Shown here: in pieces, positions 1 through 8,650 of the stretch
Numbering within the stretch: position 1 is the first letter of the stretch
Layout: each line of letters starts with the position of its first letter
Assembly: GCA_028822955.1 (NCBI GenBank)
Contig: JAPKCL010000017.1
Location: 1 to 23,784, forward strand
DNA: 23,784 nucleotides
Direction of reading: 5' to 3'
Origin: Candidatus Poseidoniaceae archaeon
GTDB taxonomy: Archaea; Thermoplasmatota; Poseidoniia; Poseidoniales; Poseidoniaceae
Made by a program: the position numbers and the translations under genes
The notes under the pieces: generated by a model
What the model saw: only the letters and a program-made list of their open reading frames with translations
What the model was told of the DNA's origin: nothing
Database searches by the model: none

Positions 1-273
1 AACGGCTTGTAACCAAGACGATGGTTGGTATGTCGCATCTTGACAACGCCCATCTTTCGAGCGACATCATCACCTGAACGCTCCATGACCAAATGAATCA
101 CGCCATCTGCAAGATAATCTTCAACACCGTATTCACCGAATTGTTTGTTATCTTCACCAGTCATCTCACAGATGAAGAATGAGGTCAGTCCAAGACGTCG
201 AACGGCTTCAAAGAGTCTGAATATCTCATCACGAGGGTTTTCCATCTTTGTGAGCGTAAAGAAAGCACCGAGT
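1..273. repeat. Left arm of a 273-bp imperfect inverted repeat
   Basis: The reverse complement of 1-273 aligns without gaps to 335-607. By eye I count about 31 mismatches (roughly 89% identity), nearly all at third codon positions. The innermost 42 or so bases, next to the spacer, match perfectly. Confidence 0.85.
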
Positions 274-335
274 GAATCGAACACCAGTAGTTCAAAACCG
301 ATTGAATCTCGGTATGAAGTGAGTTGTTTGATTAA
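1..335 (-). CDS. KaiC-like RecA-fold ATPase, C-terminal part (partial, inverted copy)
   Basis: Read on the minus strand, this stretch encodes a Walker B-like segment (FELLVFDSLGAFF), then the ICEMTGED and DYLADGVIHL motifs and the KMRHTNH segment that is typical of the KaiC/GvpD-like branch of RecA-superfamily ATPases. The reading frame is still open where the window starts, so the C-terminus is missing. No N-terminus is visible: upstream of about position 335 the frame runs into the complement of the opposite-strand copy. Residues LIKQLTSYRDSIGFELLVFD, encoded around 335-276, occur only in this copy. It is nearly identical in protein sequence to the plus-strand fragment at 336-647, with one H/N difference. 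Such ATPases are usually assigned to signalling or regulation, but no substrate can be named. This may be one arm of an assembly or amplification chimera rather than a real second gene. Confidence 0.6.
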
Positions 336-607
336 CTCGGTGCTTTCTTTACGCTCACAAAGATGGAAAACCCTCGAGATGAGATCTTCCGACTCTTTGA
401 GGCAGTCCGACGACTCGGACTCACTTCTTTCTTTATCTGCGAGATGACTGGCGAAGATCACAAGCAATTCGGTGAATACGGTGTTGAAGACTACCTTGCA
501 GATGGTGTGATTCATTTGGTCATGGAACGATCAGGGGACGATGTTGCCCGAAAGATGGGTGTTGTTAAAATGCGACACACCAACCATCGACTTGGTTACA
601 AACCGTT
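335..607. repeat. Right arm of a 273-bp imperfect inverted repeat
   Basis: This is the partner of 1-273, separated from it by a 61-base spacer (274-334). The spacer codes on the minus strand only. The arms share protein sequence but differ at synonymous positions, which is the pattern of two strain variants or old paralogues rather than a fresh duplication. Confidence 0.85.
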
Positions 608-647
608 TAATTGGAAAGAAGAAGAACAACGGTTCTCAATCTTGTGA
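363..647 (+). CDS. KaiC-like RecA-fold ATPase, C-terminal fragment (5'-truncated)
   Basis: Homology to the KaiC-like family begins at about 336 (LGAFFTLTKMENPRDEIF) and runs to the stop at 645-647. The first in-frame ATG is at 363. An in-frame TAA at 333-335 stands directly before the homology, so the ATP-binding half and the Walker B strand are missing. Visible motifs are ICEMTGEDHKQFGEYG, DYLADGVIHLVMERSGDD and the family-typical KMRHTNHRLGYKPF near the C-terminus, ending in a charged NWKEEEQRFSIL tail. The break falls exactly at the hinge of the inverted repeat, so this is probably the true C-terminal end of a complete gene whose 5' part was lost in a chimeric join or rearrangement. It converges on glmS, with only three bases between the two stop codons. 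As it stands it cannot be a working ATPase. Confidence 0.65.
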   Translation: MENPRDEIFRLFEAVRRLGLTSFFICEMTGEDHKQFGEYGVEDYLADGVIHLVMERSGDDVARKMGVVKMRHTNHRLGYKPFNWKEEEQRFSIL

Positions 648-650
648 AAC

Positions 651-2471
651 TCACTCGACTGTTACTGATTTCGCAAGATTGCGAGGACGGTCAACATCGC
701 AACCAAGTGCTAATGCAGTATGATAGGCAATAAGTTGCATTGGAATGACAGTTAACAACGGTGAAAGTAAGGAATGAACTGGCGGGATTGGAATACTGAT
801 GTCCGCCTCATTGGCAATGTCATCACCCTTTTCATGAATCAAAATCACACGAGCGCCTCGTGCTTTGCATTCATGAATTGCAGAAATTGTCTTGACTTTC
901 ACGTGGTCGTTTGGAGCGATGAATATGACGGGGCTACCTTCTTCTAACAAAGCAATAGGACCGTGTTTCATCTCACCCGCAGGATAAGCCAGGCAGGGGA
1001 TATATGCAATCTCCATCAACTTGAGTGCCCCCTCTTTAGCCACAGGTGCAGAAATACCTCGACCGAGGAAAAGAACACATTTGGCATCTTTAATCATTTC
1101 AACGGCTTCGAGAATCGGGCCTTGGTCTTCAAGATACTCTTCAATAAGATGAGGAATTTCTTGTAAACCGTTAATCAGTTGCTTCCCTTGATCCTTGCTT
1201 GTAGCCCGGGAACGTCCAACTTGAAGAGCAAACATAGACAAGGCTGCTACCATATTCGAGAATGCTTTCGTCGATGCAACGGCTTGTTCAGGACCTGAAT
1301 GAATGTAGACACCTTTACCACATTCACGAGCAATAGAAGAACCAACGACATTGACAACACCGAAGACACTTCCTCCTTTGAGGTGAATTTCTTTTACAGC
1401 AGACAAGGTATCTGCAGTTTCACCAGATTGAGTCACCGCAAAATGTAATGCATTTGGATTGATGACTGGGTCATTATGTCGGAATTCACTCGAAATATGG
1501 GCAACTGCAGGTATACGAGCCAACTTTTCGATCATTATTTGGCCAATTTCTGCAGCATTGTAAGCGGTCCCACAACCCAAAAGACGAACGTGGGGAACTT
1601 TGGCAAGATCACGAGGCTCTAATTTCAGACCTCCAAGTCGACCATTACCTTGAACTCGATCAAGCCGACCACTGATACAGTGGCGCAAGGCATCGGGTTG
1701 TTCATAAATTTCCTTCAGCATATAGTGGGGATAATCTCCTAATTCCGAGACACCCCAATCCTCTTCAAGAACTGTGATGTTTGGATTGAAGTTTTTACCT
1801 TTTAGTGTTGAAAGTCTCATCGATTTATTCGTGAGTGTCGCAATTTCGCCATCTTCAAGGAAAACAACTCGATGCGTATAGGGTGCCAGAGCATGTGGAT
1901 CGCTGGACACAAACATTTCATCATCACCTTGTCCAATGATGAGTGGTGAGCCATTACGGGCGCATACAATCACGTCATGATCTAAGAATAAAACACACAA
2001 CCCCCATGTTCCTCGGGCGAGGTGAAGAGTTCTTCGCACTGCATTTTCAGGGTCGTTATCGACACTGAGTTCACGTTCAATAATATGCGCCAGCGCTTCA
2101 GAATCGGTGTCACTCTGTAATTCGACACCCTGGACAGTCAGTGATGTGCGAAGTTGACGGGTATTTTCGATAATTCCATTATGGACAATAACGACCTTCC
2201 CATTGGCTGATTGGTGAGGGTGTGCATTCTGGTCATTCACTATGCCGTGTGTTGCCCAGCGAGTGTGTGCTATCCCTATGTGTCCTGGAACTTGTGCCGG
2301 CAAGATTTTTTCTAAGTCACCAACTTTACCAACTTTCTTATGGAGCTGTATCGTTCCATCTTTTACTGCAATACCAGTTGAATCATAACCACGATACTCG
2401 AGTCGTCGCAAACCATCAATCAATACAGTAGATGCCTGACGAGGGCCTAAGTAAGCAAATATTCCGCACAT
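651..2471 (-). CDS. glmS: Glutamine--fructose-6-phosphate aminotransferase (isomerizing)
   Basis: GlmS makes glucosamine-6-phosphate from fructose-6-phosphate and glutamine in the cytoplasm. This is the committed step to UDP-N-acetylglucosamine and hence to surface glycans. The protein has 606 residues, close to the usual length. It starts MCGIFAYLG, exposing the catalytic Cys2 of an N-terminal nucleophile (class II) glutaminase domain, which spans about 1-220. HTRWATHG and HNGIIEN are further glutaminase motifs. Two SIS sugar-isomerase domains follow (about 285-430 and 455-590), with LLGCGTAYNA, TQSGETADT and PAGEMKHGPIAL. The C-terminus is the classic NLAKSVTVE, including the active-site lysine. 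The gene lies 9 bases downstream of the subtilase gene on the same strand, and its GAGG ribosome binding site overlaps that gene's stop region, so the two are probably co-transcribed. There is no sign of a glmS ribozyme. Confidence 0.97.
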   Translation of the reverse strand: MCGIFAYLGPRQASTVLIDGLRRLEYRGYDSTGIAVKDGTIQLHKKVGKVGDLEKILPAQVPGHIGIAHTRWATHGIVNDQNAHPHQSANGKVVIVHNGIIENTRQLRTSLTVQGVELQSDTDSEALAHIIERELSVDNDPENAVRRTLHLARGTWGLCVLFLDHDVIVCARNGSPLIIGQGDDEMFVSSDPHALAPYTHRVVFLEDGEIATLTNKSMRLSTLKGKNFNPNITVLEEDWGVSELGDYPHYMLKEIYEQPDALRHCISGRLDRVQGNGRLGGLKLEPRDLAKVPHVRLLGCGTAYNAAEIGQIMIEKLARIPAVAHISSEFRHNDPVINPNALHFAVTQSGETADTLSAVKEIHLKGGSVFGVVNVVGSSIARECGKGVYIHSGPEQAVASTKAFSNMVAALSMFALQVGRSRATSKDQGKQLINGLQEIPHLIEEYLEDQGPILEAVEMIKDAKCVLFLGRGISAPVAKEGALKLMEIAYIPCLAYPAGEMKHGPIALLEEGSPVIFIAPNDHVKVKTISAIHECKARGARVILIHEKGDDIANEADISIPIPPVHSLLSPLLTVIPMQLIAYHTALALGCDVDRPRNLAKSVTVE

Positions 2472-2478
2472 AGTATAA

Positions 2479-2482
2479 CCTC
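2479..2482 (-). promoter_or_regulatory. Ribosome binding site of glmS
   Basis: On the minus strand GAGG lies 7 bases before the glmS ATG and overlaps the stop codon of the upstream subtilase (TGAGG). This supports the chosen start and suggests coupled translation. Confidence 0.6.
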
Positions 2483-5400
2483 AGCAATCGACTTTGGTAG
2501 AACAAATTGGACAGTTGACCCTTGTAAGTGTCATGTCTTTCACAGTAAACTTCGCAGCACATTCATGACACGTCACATCACGTTGCGGAGGGGCTATCAT
2601 AGGCAATGGGAGAAGGCCTGGAAGCGGAGGCAAACTACCGGCAGGGAGAGCAGGCAGTGGCATTTGAGCCAATTCAGCAACCAACGGGGCCGGCTCGGTA
2701 GCCAGAGGAATCATTGGGAGTGGTGGAAGTGATGTATTCATCGATTCAACCATCTCGGTAATCTCACGCTGTTGCTTTCGTTGCATACGGCGATTCAGGC
2801 GAGAGTTGCCTTCACCCGATTCATTTTTCGCCTCAAGGGAAGCGGACAAACTCATCTCCTCATCATCAAGTACAATCGAAGCCGCATGGTCATCCATCTC
2901 TACAATTAGATCTTCAGTTTCGGTGTCAATAGCGAGAAGTGGACCATCATCACGAACGGGAACCACAAGTAATTCAAGGGCGTCACTGTCCTCATTTTGG
3001 CCTGATTCTGATGTGAGCAATTCTTCCTCACGACGACGAGATGTACGGACATTGAGAACAATTACCAATAGGAAAAGAACAAACAAAGTTGATGTTGCAC
3101 CGAGAATCAAGACTTTTGTTTCATAATCACCTGGTAGAGGTGCGAGAAGTGTGTCCAAGAATGATGTTGAGTCATCATTTTTGTTGGAAGAGTCGCCGAT
3201 ATAAACGAGAGTTCGCATTTTGACAGACCCGCTTGCAGATGAAACAAGAAGAATACCATCTGATTCCATCCCTGCATATCCTTTCAAGAATCCTTCAGTA
3301 AGAATGTTAGAAAGTGCAAGTGTTTGACCTTTGGAAGAATCTGATAAGAGACCGTATCGGGTAACTGGACCGTAGACATTGATTTCATCGTAGAATATTT
3401 GAACACCATCTGACGAGGGACTTAATTCAAGGTGTGTTGCTCCAGGTGCCGTGATTTTTTCTGCGTCATCCGACCAAGAATTATCGGTCACAATATGTGC
3501 AATCATAGCGTCCTTACCTCTTCCTTCAATCCATGAAGCAACAAGAACGTCTTCGCTCCCGTTTGTGAGTACTACGAGTTGAGCCATCTTTGCATGGTCT
3601 CCGACGGAAGATTGGAATCCCCAAGCCGCATAAGTTGGGTCGCCATGTGTATACATTAATCCGACTCGGTCAAGACCAGTGACATCATTTCGGACCTCTT
3701 GGTAGAGTATGTGTAAGTTTTCCTCACCGTACCCGATGGCGAGGGAATCGCCTTGGGATGGGCGTATTTGAACATCTGAGAGTACAATATTTGGTGAACT
3801 CCAAGAAGATTGACTATCTGGGTTTAAAGAAACTAAAGTAAAGATGGAAGTGATATCTTGCCATGAACCACCTGTTGAAATATCTCGATGGTAACCTGCT
3901 AGAATCATTTGTTCATCATGTTCTGACAAAGCGAGTCCCCAATAGGAACCTTCTGACAATTTAATAGCAGGCATTTGATGGTGAACTGGGGTTTTTTCTG
4001 CTAAGCGTGTGAGTGAAGTCATGGCGATATCAGTGAGCGTATAGCCATCCGGACTGATGGTCTTTCGATTCCATGCTGCTTGAACTAATCCATCTTCGCG
4101 TAAGTATGTGGTCAATTCTCCACCCCACTTCTCCTCGAGCATAACATCAACCTGCATTACCATTTTATCGGTTACCGTACGAACGTGAAGCTCGCCATCA
4201 CGAGTGGTGAATAAAAGACCGCCTTCCTCCATACCAATGAAATCAATAGAGACTTCACTTTGACTTAGAGAGACACTTACTTGCGAACCAAGACTCACAT
4301 CATCGATAACAACCGTGAAACGGTGATCACTGAATTCGGGTTCAACGCCATTTCCTTCAAGGAGAACACGGTACTTAACCGGACCAATATCAAGACCAAT
4401 ATCACTGAATGTACCCGAGCTTTGCCCTGAACTGGTGTCCGAGCCTGGAACAAACAAAATATCTGCAGTCCCAACTTCCAACCAGCCGACTTCAGTCCAA
4501 CGTTCGAGACGCATGGTCAATTGGGTCGCTTCAGTCTGACCCAAGTTATCTATTCGAACATCGAGATTGAAGGGAGTATCTGGTAGTGGAACTTTGGGGT
4601 TTGACATAACTGCACCGGGTAAAAAGCGAAGCATCGCTTCAACTGGTCGTTCTTCGACTTCAAAGGAGAAGGTGTAGACATTGTTACTTGGATTTGGATC
4701 TCCAAGTTGATTGTTCGGGTCAATCGATATCGTGACCTCATGGGTACCAGCCAAAGTTGCCCACCAGTAGAGAGTTACTTGATGACTTTCACCTTCATTG
4801 AGTGTAGGGATACGATGTTCTCGCGGATAAGTTTCTGATTGACTACCAGCAGCCTCCAATTGCACGAAAACATCGTTTGCGTCCAAATCTCCGGCATTCG
4901 TTACCGTGAAATCCACTTCTAAAACAGTGCCTGCAACCGCCGAGTAGACAGGCAGGTCTTGGTCCATAATTTCAACTGAACCTTGGAATAAGAAGTCAGG
5001 TGCAGCAGGTTGATTGTCGACGGTATAGGTTCGTCGTACATCATCGGTCATTACGCCACTTTCGTTCACCATTCTAAACGAGATTCTGTGTGAACCATCA
5101 TCAACGGAATTCGAATTCCAGGAGAAAGACCAATCTTGAGTACCGACTTCCATCGAATCTAATTCTTCACCGACAAACCAATCACCGTTATCAATTCGAT
5201 ATTCAAGTTTGTCGTGTTCAATGCCTTCAACATTACCACTGAAGTCAACTGAACCCTGGAGTGCGGTTCCCAACGGAGGTCCTGCGATAGTAACGGCCAT
5301 TCGCGCAATGTTCACCCAACGAGCATCAATTGCAGATTCATCGCCATCCTCGGTAAGTGCTCGGGCAAGTACCAAGACATAATCTTCGTCTTGGCGGACC

Positions 5401-7427
5401 CAACTTTCTTTGATAGAGACATCTAAGAACCAAGATGAGACATCTCCGCCTGCATCAGTCCAACTTTGTAATTCACGAACTGTACCCGATTCTAAATGTT
5501 GCATAATTCGCACCTGAACTTTGGTATAATCATCACCATCATCATTTTCCACAGTGTCGCCTGCAATACGAACGAAGTTCCCCTCAATCCACCAAGAACC
5601 ATTACTCGGTTTGGACATATCAATATGATCGCCTGAACCGTTTCCAGTTGGCGGGGGTGTAACGCCACCGCCGCCTTCAAGAGGAGTACATGCCTTTTCC
5701 AAAACCGTATCAATGGCACACGAGGCATCGATAAGGCCGAAGCCCCATTCATCATTCCAACGGTCTGAGACACTCGGTTCACTCGCACTTCCTCGTTGTT
5801 CGGAAGAGTTGCGCAGAATGTCTTTGACTTCTTGTGGTTCAAGTGAAGGATTCGCTTGTAGCATGAGAGCAACAATACCTGAGGCAATAGGTGTTGCCAT
5901 GCTGGTTCCATCTTTCTCGTCATAATCCGAACCTGCAAGAGGTTTTGCCGGCTGACCAGGGAAAGAAGTCCCTGTTTGCGCAGTAGCAGACATAATTGAA
6001 GAGCCATATGAAGTGATATCTGGTTTCAATTCATCCCATTCATCATCATCACCATCGTCGATACGAGGGCCGGTATTGGAGTAGTCTGCAACATTGTCGT
6101 CGGTTCTGTTAATACTGCCTCGGTCTGTTACTGCTCCAACTGAAATCGCTCGGTCTGCACTGGCTGGAGAGGGCACTCGATTCGAACCATCATTGCCCAT
6201 TGCAACAACACAAACGATGGAAGCATTGACCGCATCATTGACCAGTCGTGCTTCAGAACCGCTACCATTGTCACCTTGGTCGCCTTGATTGAGTGGTGTA
6301 GAAGCTGAGCCAAAGGACATGGAGGCAACTTGAATACCACGTGTTGAAGAATTGTGACCCCAGTCGGTATCTTGATTGTTAATTACCCATTGAATACCGT
6401 TGAGTGAAGCCTGTGAATTAGTGCCGCCTGTGTCGGTGAGTACCTTCACGTCCACAAGATAGGCACCAGGTGCTGTACCCATGTGAACTCGGCTTCTGTC
6501 GCCTGTTCCAACGGCAGACCCAGCAACGTGAGTGCCGTGACCGTTCCCATCATCAGGGTCTTGAGAACCATCGGGGTTTGAAGCAGAAGAGGTTGCATCG
6601 TAACCTGCGACCCATTTGTGATCGTTGTAAGAGAGTGGGTCTTCGTCAGGCTCGTCACTTTCGTCATCAAAGTCATTCAAAGATTCATGCTCATTGTCCA
6701 CACCTGTGTCAAGCACTGCAACAACAATGCCTTCGCCGATATAATCGCGTTCGAATGCAGTTGCGGTGTAAACATCTGACGGTCGAGCTCGAGAGGCTTT
6801 GGCTGCAACATCATTGGATGGAATCATGATGTTTTGCATTTCAATCACCACGACACCGTGCATGGAGTAAAGGTCCATAAGAGCCGATACGGGGACTTTG
6901 TCAACCGCTACTGAATCAATATCAATCAGTTGTTGGAACCACGCACCGCCTTCCTCCCCGACCCAGCCATGTGCATTGAGGACAGTTCGTAGAGTTTCGA
7001 TTTCTGCATCGTTGGCTCGCCAAGCATAATCAACAACAATAGCCACAGTTTTCAGGCCATCGGGACCAACGATTGCAGTCGGTGAATCGGAATCTGCTCC
7101 AGCCAACACCCGTTGTAGGCGGTCATCCATTCCATTCCAGTCAAGGTCGGGACCATACGATTGCCACCATTGAACATCTTCGGCAGAAACGCGTTCTCCA
7201 CGGTCAATATCACGGATTGGACGTAGACACAGTTCCTCACCACACATCAAAGGAGGCAAACCATCGACCAGTATTGGTTCAGAAAAGAGAGGTTGGTGAA
7301 GTGAATCAGGTGCGTTTGATTCCGATTCATTCGCAAGTACGCCAAGGTCTGCAAACAAAAAGACAATGACCAAAAAGAGAGAAATACGGCGTGATTTCCA
7401 TGATGATGAAGACTGCAAACCACCCAC
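2481..7427 (-). CDS. Giant membrane-anchored subtilisin-like (S8) protease with cytoplasmic zinc-ribbon tail
   Basis: This 1648-residue secreted serine protease begins with a signal peptide (two Arg then a hydrophobic stretch, about 13-32). A pro-region follows, then an S8 domain at about 225-575 with the full triad: Asp240 (AVLDTGVD), His297 (NGHGTHVAG) and Ser509 (DGTSMATP), plus oxyanion Asn412 (MGND). Next come beta-rich modules: about 600-710, an Ig-like unit at 711-805, a CARDB-like unit at 815-925, a second similar unit at about 930-1050, and a long region with propeller-like repeats. One transmembrane helix lies near 1438-1460, followed by RTSRRR. The roughly 185-residue cytoplasmic tail has an acidic part, a Lys/Arg-rich helix, repeated LPxLP segments, and an end with CHEC and CPIC pairs (Cys1620, 1623, 1639, 1642). 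The first start is GTG at 7427, but TTG at 7418 fits the ribosome binding site better. It probably digests proteins at the cell surface; the tail's role is unknown. Confidence 0.93.
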   Translation of the reverse strand: MGGLQSSSSWKSRRISLFLVIVFLFADLGVLANESESNAPDSLHQPLFSEPILVDGLPPLMCGEELCLRPIRDIDRGERVSAEDVQWWQSYGPDLDWNGMDDRLQRVLAGADSDSPTAIVGPDGLKTVAIVVDYAWRANDAEIETLRTVLNAHGWVGEEGGAWFQQLIDIDSVAVDKVPVSALMDLYSMHGVVVIEMQNIMIPSNDVAAKASRARPSDVYTATAFERDYIGEGIVVAVLDTGVDNEHESLNDFDDESDEPDEDPLSYNDHKWVAGYDATSSASNPDGSQDPDDGNGHGTHVAGSAVGTGDRSRVHMGTAPGAYLVDVKVLTDTGGTNSQASLNGIQWVINNQDTDWGHNSSTRGIQVASMSFGSASTPLNQGDQGDNGSGSEARLVNDAVNASIVCVVAMGNDGSNRVPSPASADRAISVGAVTDRGSINRTDDNVADYSNTGPRIDDGDDDEWDELKPDITSYGSSIMSATAQTGTSFPGQPAKPLAGSDYDEKDGTSMATPIASGIVALMLQANPSLEPQEVKDILRNSSEQRGSASEPSVSDRWNDEWGFGLIDASCAIDTVLEKACTPLEGGGGVTPPPTGNGSGDHIDMSKPSNGSWWIEGNFVRIAGDTVENDDGDDYTKVQVRIMQHLESGTVRELQSWTDAGGDVSSWFLDVSIKESWVRQDEDYVLVLARALTEDGDESAIDARWVNIARMAVTIAGPPLGTALQGSVDFSGNVEGIEHDKLEYRIDNGDWFVGEELDSMEVGTQDWSFSWNSNSVDDGSHRISFRMVNESGVMTDDVRRTYTVDNQPAAPDFLFQGSVEIMDQDLPVYSAVAGTVLEVDFTVTNAGDLDANDVFVQLEAAGSQSETYPREHRIPTLNEGESHQVTLYWWATLAGTHEVTISIDPNNQLGDPNPSNNVYTFSFEVEERPVEAMLRFLPGAVMSNPKVPLPDTPFNLDVRIDNLGQTEATQLTMRLERWTEVGWLEVGTADILFVPGSDTSSGQSSGTFSDIGLDIGPVKYRVLLEGNGVEPEFSDHRFTVVIDDVSLGSQVSVSLSQSEVSIDFIGMEEGGLLFTTRDGELHVRTVTDKMVMQVDVMLEEKWGGELTTYLREDGLVQAAWNRKTISPDGYTLTDIAMTSLTRLAEKTPVHHQMPAIKLSEGSYWGLALSEHDEQMILAGYHRDISTGGSWQDITSIFTLVSLNPDSQSSWSSPNIVLSDVQIRPSQGDSLAIGYGEENLHILYQEVRNDVTGLDRVGLMYTHGDPTYAAWGFQSSVGDHAKMAQLVVLTNGSEDVLVASWIEGRGKDAMIAHIVTDNSWSDDAEKITAPGATHLELSPSSDGVQIFYDEINVYGPVTRYGLLSDSSKGQTLALSNILTEGFLKGYAGMESDGILLVSSASGSVKMRTLVYIGDSSNKNDDSTSFLDTLLAPLPGDYETKVLILGATSTLFVLFLLVIVLNVRTSRRREEELLTSESGQNEDSDALELLVVPVRDDGPLLAIDTETEDLIVEMDDHAASIVLDDEEMSLSASLEAKNESGEGNSRLNRRMQRKQQREITEMVESMNTSLPPLPMIPLATEPAPLVAELAQMPLPALPAGSLPPLPGLLPLPMIAPPQRDVTCHECAAKFTVKDMTLTRVNCPICSTKVDC

Positions 7428-7430
7428 TCC
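7427..7430 (-). promoter_or_regulatory. Ribosome binding site that favours a TTG start for the subtilase
   Basis: Minus-strand GGAG overlaps the first base of the GTG codon at 7427. It stands 8 bases before an in-frame TTG at 7418-7416, so the protein may begin at residue 4 of the longest reading. No ATG is available near the signal peptide. Confidence 0.4.
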
Positions 7431-7484
7431 TATCTATTGCTGTGCCGTTCCGCCTTTGAGCCTATCCTTTCTTTGCCCACTCCC

Positions 7485-7500
7485 AGCCCCTAAAGGGGCT
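7485..7500. terminator. Short GC hairpin between the rhomboid and subtilase genes
   Basis: AGCCCC and GGGGCT form a perfect 6-bp stem around a TAAA loop, inside the 90-base gap between the rhomboid stop and the subtilase start. It could end or attenuate the rhomboid transcript, or shape the subtilase leader. No clear T-run follows on the minus strand, so the terminator call is weak. Confidence 0.35.
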
Positions 7501-7517
7501 AGGGAGGTCTTGATGAA

Positions 7518-8585
7518 TCACTTTGGCCAATTGAGGTGTTCTGGTTCGACAGAACATTGGAGTTGAGGGCCTGAAATACGCTCTACAACTCCAAGACTGG
7601 CCTGACAATCTGGACACTCTGCAACATCAGCAAGGTGCTCCATCCAAGCCAACCGCGTCTCGGGTTCATCTGCTGATGCCAGAAGACTACGCAACGGGTC
7701 ACGAATCATGCGAGGGATTTCAAGACCCTTTGCAGTCCACGGGTCAACAACATTCGACATGTCAACCATGGTACTTCGGATTTGATTCAACCGTGAACGT
7801 TCACCGCTAGAGGAAGTAGGTCCACCGTCTTCGATACCGAGGGAGTATGGTCCATTTTTAGCAATTAAAGGAAGCACAAGATAAGCCGCTAAAAATCCAC
7901 CTAAATGGGCCATGTGAGCGATATCGCTCGCTTGATTCAGCCCAAGAGTCGAATAAGCACGGTAGACCTCCATACCAAAATAAAACAAAGCAATGTAAAG
8001 AACGGGCCATTTCCGAATTAAAATGAGAGGAAACGGAATTTCATCTTTCGGCCACCCCGCCAAGTACGCTCCAAATAACCCAAACGCAGCACCAGACGCA
8101 CCAAGGGAAGAACTTCCAGAATCCATATTAAATAAAAACCAAGCAAATGAGCCACCAAATAAACCAATGCCGTAGACTAATGCGAATCGGCGAGTACCAA
8201 GTCGCTGTTCGAGAGGAACACCAACCAGAGCAATCACCAAAATATTACCTAAAACGTGAGTCGCATTCGATGGACTGTGCAAAAATCCTGCTGAAAAGAA
8301 CGTGTGAAACCAAGCAATACCGCTGATACGATTTGGTATCAAGACATAATCCCACCATAACCATCCACCAATCCAACCGTTCGTGAATGCAAACTGACTG
8401 AGAACTTGAACCAAATAACCGAGCAGCAATCCAACCGTTATCGACAATGCCAACGAGGTTCGATGACGAACGGCGTAGATAATCGGCCAAACAAGAGCAA
8501 TCACCCAAAGTCCAAACAACAGCCATTCGGTTGTTCCGAACAAGGACATGACTGTGGCCATGCCCAGCCTAATGAGAGCGCACAT
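7518..8585 (-). CDS. Rhomboid-family intramembrane serine protease
   Basis: This multi-pass membrane protein (355 residues) has the rhomboid hallmarks in order: HVLGN after the first helices (His110, Asn114, in the HxxxN pattern), the catalytic serine in GASGAAFG (Ser164), and the catalytic histidine in AHLGGFLAAY (His227). About six transmembrane helices can be seen between residues 18 and 245. Rhomboids cut single-pass membrane proteins within or near their transmembrane helix. The cytoplasmic C-terminal 110 residues end in a small Cys/His cluster (CPDC at 324-327, then QCSVEPEH), which looks like a degenerate metal-binding knuckle. Starts at codons 9 and 13 (8561, 8549) are also possible; MSLFGTTEW at 8549 would leave about 100 bases to the divergent ccm gene. 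It lies upstream of the single-pass subtilase on the same strand. Confidence 0.92.
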   Translation of the reverse strand: MCALIRLGMATVMSLFGTTEWLLFGLWVIALVWPIIYAVRHRTSLALSITVGLLLGYLVQVLSQFAFTNGWIGGWLWWDYVLIPNRISGIAWFHTFFSAGFLHSPSNATHVLGNILVIALVGVPLEQRLGTRRFALVYGIGLFGGSFAWFLFNMDSGSSSLGASGAAFGLFGAYLAGWPKDEIPFPLILIRKWPVLYIALFYFGMEVYRAYSTLGLNQASDIAHMAHLGGFLAAYLVLPLIAKNGPYSLGIEDGGPTSSSGERSRLNQIRSTMVDMSNVVDPWTAKGLEIPRMIRDPLRSLLASADEPETRLAWMEHLADVAECPDCQASLGVVERISGPQLQCSVEPEHLNWPK

Positions 8586-8650
8586 TTGAGTTCATGGTCT
8601 TTCCAAGTGGGAATGGGAGGTTTGATGTCGGTCTGCAATCTCGCACATCC

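Noticed and set aside
145..447. 100-codon plus-strand reading frame crossing the inverted repeat
   Set aside because: It is antisense to the left KaiC-like copy and out of frame with the right one; its composition is Ser-rich shadow sequence.
651..2471. glmS ribozyme or riboswitch control of glmS
   Set aside because: Only 9 bases separate glmS from the upstream coding region, leaving no room for a ribozyme.
5492..6007. 171-codon minus-strand reading frame inside the subtilase
   Set aside because: It lies in another frame of the clear S8 domain, with no motifs of its own.
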